8,787 nt of DNA from a bacterium (GTDB taxonomy: Bacteria > Desulfobacterota > Anaeroferrophillalia > Anaeroferrophillales > Tharpellaceae). This document shows positions 6,186 through 8,787 of the stretch, one piece after another (positions within the stretch are counted from its first letter, which is position 1; each line of letters starts with the position of its first letter). The stretch covers positions 1 through 8,787 of the forward strand of contig JAOZKP010000118.1 in assembly GCA_029935295.1 (NCBI GenBank), read 5' to 3'. The notes below the pieces were generated by a model. That model worked only from the letters and a program-made list of their open reading frames with translations. It made no database searches and was not told the origin of the DNA. Both the position numbers and the translations under genes were made by a program.

Positions 6186-7381
6186 AACTATCCCAACACA
6201 ACCGCCATCGGCCAAACCTGATAAATCCCGCCAATGAAGAGAGTTTTACGGGCGAAACCCGGAGCTTTCTCAGTGAACCCAATTTAGAACGCAACCGCCT
6301 TGACGGTTTTGACTATCTCACCTGCATCCTCACTGTTATCCTGATCGGTTTTGGAGTTATCACTATTTACAGCGCTACCTACAACCCCGAAGCCGGAACC
6401 TGGCTGACCGGCTTTTGCCGCCGGCAGCTTATCTGGGTGGGAATCGCTTCGGGACTGGGAGCTATCCTCTTTATTTTTCATTACAATATCTTCTATCAGC
6501 TTGCCTACCCGCTCTACGGTATCGGCATCATATTGTTAATCGCAGTTGAAGTTGCGGGCAGCACGCACATGGGCGCAACCCGCTGGCTCTCGCTCGGCAG
6601 CATCAATGTTCAGCCCTCGGAATTTGCCAAAATAACGGTCATTCTCGCTCTCGCCCGCTACCTGAGTGACCGGCGTCTGCCGCCGCCTTACAACCTGAAA
6701 GAGCTCATCCCTCCGGCCATCATTATTGCCCTGCCAACCATCCTGATATTAAAACAACCGGATCTCGGCACCGCCATGCTGATCATTCTAATCTCCGGAG
6801 TTATTATATTTGTTGCCGGAATTACCCGGGGAACGCTGGTGACTATCGGCATTACTGCCGTCAGCACCGCAATAATCGGCTGGCAGTTTCTGCACGACTA
6901 TCAGAGACAAAGAATCCTGACATTTTTAGACCCCGAAAAAGATCCGTTGGGCTCAGGCTACCATATTGCTCAATCCAAGATTGCCATCGGCGCCGGTAAA
7001 CTCTTCGGCAAAGGCTTCCTTAAAGGAACCCAGAACAGTCTCCATTTTTTACCGGAACAGCATACCGATTTCATCTTTGCCGCCTATGCCGAACAGTGGG
7101 GATTTTTAGGGGTCTTAATCCTGCTGGCGCTCTATTTTACATTTCTTTTGCGTGCTATCCATATCGCCACTGAAGCCCGTGACAGTTTCGGCAGCTATCT
7201 CGCCACCGGCATTGCCGCAATCTTCTTCTGGCAGGTGACCATCAATATCGGTATGGTCTCCGGCCTGATGCCGGTCGTCGGCATCCCTCTGCCACTCTTC
7301 AGTTACGGCGGCACCTCGATGCTGACCTCAATGATTCTTATAAGTATTCTCTTAAATATTCATTACCGGAGAAAGGCGTAA
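6182..7381 (+). CDS. rodA: RodA, SEDS-family peptidoglycan glycosyltransferase
   Basis: RodA is the polytopic inner-membrane SEDS glycosyltransferase that polymerises lipid II during cell elongation in a complex with PBP2. The 399-residue protein has about ten membrane segments beginning near residue 45. Recognisable SEDS motifs are RWLSLGSINVQPSEFAK (134-150), KQPDLGTA (191-198), the periplasmic-loop motif PEQHTDFIFA (291-300) whose D296 corresponds to the essential aspartate, and GIPLPLFSYGGTS (367-379). The order of motifs and pairing with mrdA favour RodA over FtsW. The first 40 residues are hydrophilic and absent from E. coli RodA (370 residues). The start looks right nevertheless: its ATG overlaps the mrdA TGA and no later start codon occurs before the first membrane helix. 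No clear Shine-Dalgarno precedes it, so coupling to mrdA translation is likely. Confidence 0.97.
   Translation: MKLSQHNRHRPNLINPANEESFTGETRSFLSEPNLERNRLDGFDYLTCILTVILIGFGVITIYSATYNPEAGTWLTGFCRRQLIWVGIASGLGAILFIFHYNIFYQLAYPLYGIGIILLIAVEVAGSTHMGATRWLSLGSINVQPSEFAKITVILALARYLSDRRLPPPYNLKELIPPAIIIALPTILILKQPDLGTAMLIILISGVIIFVAGITRGTLVTIGITAVSTAIIGWQFLHDYQRQRILTFLDPEKDPLGSGYHIAQSKIAIGAGKLFGKGFLKGTQNSLHFLPEQHTDFIFAAYAEQWGFLGVLILLALYFTFLLRAIHIATEARDSFGSYLATGIAAIFFWQVTINIGMVSGLMPVVGIPLPLFSYGGTSMLTSMILISILLNIHYRRKA
7368..7376 (+). promoter_or_regulatory. Ribosome binding site of radA inside the end of rodA
   Basis: GGAGAAAGG is the best purine-rich site before any gene of the plus-strand cluster. The AAGG part ends 11 nt before the radA ATG (7388). 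It overlaps the last rodA codons, supporting translation of radA from the same mRNA and fixing its start. Confidence 0.5.
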
Positions 7382-7387
7382 ATAAAA

Positions 7388-8782
7388 ATGGCCAATAAAA
7401 AGAGTAAAACCTCATTTTTCTGCACCACCTGTGGCTACCAGAGTGCAAAGTGGATGGGCAAATGTCCGGCCTGTAACGAATGGGAAACGATGCGTGAGGC
7501 CCCGGATGAAAATGATTCTGAAAATGACCACAAAACCCCGGAGATGATTCTGACAATCAGTGAACTTGGAAATGAGACCAGGCCGCTGCCTTTAAGTCAA
7601 ATTGACGAGAGTGAACAACCCCGGCAGGAGACCGGTATTGGCGAGTTTGACCGGGTTTTAGGCGGCGGCGTGGTTACCGGTTCAGTGGTTTTAGTCGGCG
7701 GCGACCCCGGCATCGGCAAATCGACCCTGCTTTTGCAGATCCTTGATCGTTTGAGCACCCCCAAATCAACCACACTCTATGTCTCCGGCGAAGAGTCTCC
7801 GGGACAAAGCAAAATGCGCAGCCAGCGCATGGGCATCGACAATGACAATCTCTATTTTCTTTCAGCTTCGAGCTGTGAGGAGATCATCAAACATTTTCGT
7901 AAACTTAAACCTAAAGCCTTGGTGATAGACTCAATTCAGACCTGTCACAGCCCGGAAGTGAAATCTCCCCCCGGCTCGACCAGCCAGGTACGCCAGACTG
8001 CAGCCCACCTGGTAAAAATCGCCAAACTCACCAACACGCCGACGTTCATCATCGGCCATGTCACCAAGGACGGCGCCATCGCCGGCCCGAAACTCCTCGA
8101 ACATATGGTCGATACCGTCCTCTATTTTGAATCCGACACCCAATATCCGTATCGCATCCTGCGGGCAGTCAAAAATCGTTTCGGCTCAACCAATGAAATC
8201 GGCGTTTTCGAGATGACCGGCCGCGGCCTGATCGGGGTTGACAGCCCTTCAAGTATCTTCCTCAATGAACGCCCCATAAGTCTTGCCGGCTCGCTGGTCA
8301 GTGCCACGATTGAAGGTTCCCGCCCGATCCTGACCGAAATTCAAGCCCTGGTCAGCAGTGCCGTCTCCGGCGGCATCCCGCGGCGCACGACATTGGGCAT
8401 TGATCGTAACCGGGCCGCATTAATGATCGCGATCATGGAAAAACGCCTGCGGCTTGATTTCAGCGGCAAGGATATTTTCCTGAATATCGTCGGCGGCCTC
8501 AAGGTCATTGAACCGGCCATCGATCTGGCCCTGATTGCCGCCATCCTCTCAAGCCATCTCGACCAATCGATTCCAACCACCACCTTGGTCATTGGTGAAG
8601 TCGGTCTGACCGGCGAAATCCGCCGGGTCAATATGATCGATCAGCGCCTGAGTGAAGCCCTAAAATTCGGCTTCAAAAAAATCATCGTTCCGAAAGGCAA
8701 CCTCTCCACCCAGAACACCGCCAAATCAAATCTGAAAGAGATCGCGACCCTGCAGGAGCTCGCCGCATCACTTTTTTCTTAA
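7388..8782 (+). CDS. radA: DNA repair protein RadA, branch-migration helicase
   Basis: RadA (Sms) is a cytoplasmic DnaB-like ATPase that works with RecA to extend D-loops and process recombination intermediates. The 464 residues match the family (about 450-460). Domains in order are: a C4 zinc finger (C12, C15, C26, C29; CTTCGYQSAKWMGKCPAC); a RecA-like ATPase domain with Walker A GGDPGIGKST (104-113) and Walker B ALVIDSIQ (177-184); the RadA-specific KNRFG motif (262-266); and a C-terminal Lon-protease-like scaffold domain (about 290-464) containing GEVGLTGEIRRV (403-414). The last lacks a proteolytic active site in the family. The linker at 34-80 is acidic and low in complexity. It starts 6 nt after rodA with a fair ribosome site (7368-7376). 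Its TAA overlaps a further ATG (TAATG) at the window edge. This is bacterial RadA/Sms, not archaeal RadA recombinase, as the zinc finger and Lon-like domain show. Confidence 0.97.
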   Translation: MANKKSKTSFFCTTCGYQSAKWMGKCPACNEWETMREAPDENDSENDHKTPEMILTISELGNETRPLPLSQIDESEQPRQETGIGEFDRVLGGGVVTGSVVLVGGDPGIGKSTLLLQILDRLSTPKSTTLYVSGEESPGQSKMRSQRMGIDNDNLYFLSASSCEEIIKHFRKLKPKALVIDSIQTCHSPEVKSPPGSTSQVRQTAAHLVKIAKLTNTPTFIIGHVTKDGAIAGPKLLEHMVDTVLYFESDTQYPYRILRAVKNRFGSTNEIGVFEMTGRGLIGVDSPSSIFLNERPISLAGSLVSATIEGSRPILTEIQALVSSAVSGGIPRRTTLGIDRNRAALMIAIMEKRLRLDFSGKDIFLNIVGGLKVIEPAIDLALIAAILSSHLDQSIPTTTLVIGEVGLTGEIRRVNMIDQRLSEALKFGFKKIIVPKGNLSTQNTAKSNLKEIATLQELAASLFS

Positions 8783-8787
8783 TGACC

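Noticed and set aside
5885..6880. Further AATAATCGG copies resembling the arm of the mreB leader repeat
   Set aside because: They lie in coding sequence of mrdA and rodA, lack the paired arm and are expected by chance for so short a word.
7931..8631. Minus-strand open frames opposite radA
   Set aside because: They lie entirely inside radA, have no recognisable motif and look like shadow frames.
8677..8782. Possible proteolytic function of the RadA C-terminal domain
   Set aside because: The Lon-like fold in RadA is known to lack a working Ser-Lys dyad, and no Lon-type serine motif is visible here.

Overview
This is a chromosomal housekeeping window from a Gram-negative, rod-shaped bacterium. 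The gene order mreB-mreC-mreD-mrdA-rodA and the look of the proteins fit a deltaproteobacterial (Desulfobacterota-type) genome of moderate GC content. That taxonomic guess is weak: it rests on gene order and family resemblance, not on a marker gene comparison.

Layout: the left end (1-64) is a short non-coding tail with one GC-rich hairpin. The minus strand then carries xseA (65-1471), the large subunit of exonuclease VII. A 374-bp AT-rich gap (1472-1845) separates it from a divergent plus-strand gene cluster. The gap must hold both outward promoters and contains several inverted repeats, the best being a stem-loop about 50 nt before mreB. From 1846 to 8782 six genes run head to tail with almost no space: mreB (1846-2880), mreC (2899-3783), mreD (3780-4298), mrdA/PBP2 (4320-6185), rodA (6182-7381) and radA (7388-8782). 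Gaps are 18, -4, 21, -4 and 6 nt, so they almost certainly form one operon.

How the genes work together: MreB filaments under the inner membrane position the elongasome. MreC and MreD link the filament to the periplasm. RodA polymerises lipid II into glycan strands and PBP2 crosslinks them, so the first five genes encode the core rod-shape wall synthesis machine. The sixth gene, radA, encodes a DNA branch-migration helicase of recombination and is functionally unrelated; it may simply share the transcript. xseA on the other side is also a DNA repair gene, so the wall operon is flanked by DNA metabolism on both sides.

All seven proteins are full length with their key motifs intact. I see no mobile element, CRISPR array, RNA gene, toxin-antitoxin or defence gene, and no convincing sign of an undescribed system. 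The points most worth checking are the structured mreB leader, radA sitting in the rod operon, and the extended hydrophilic N-terminus of RodA.
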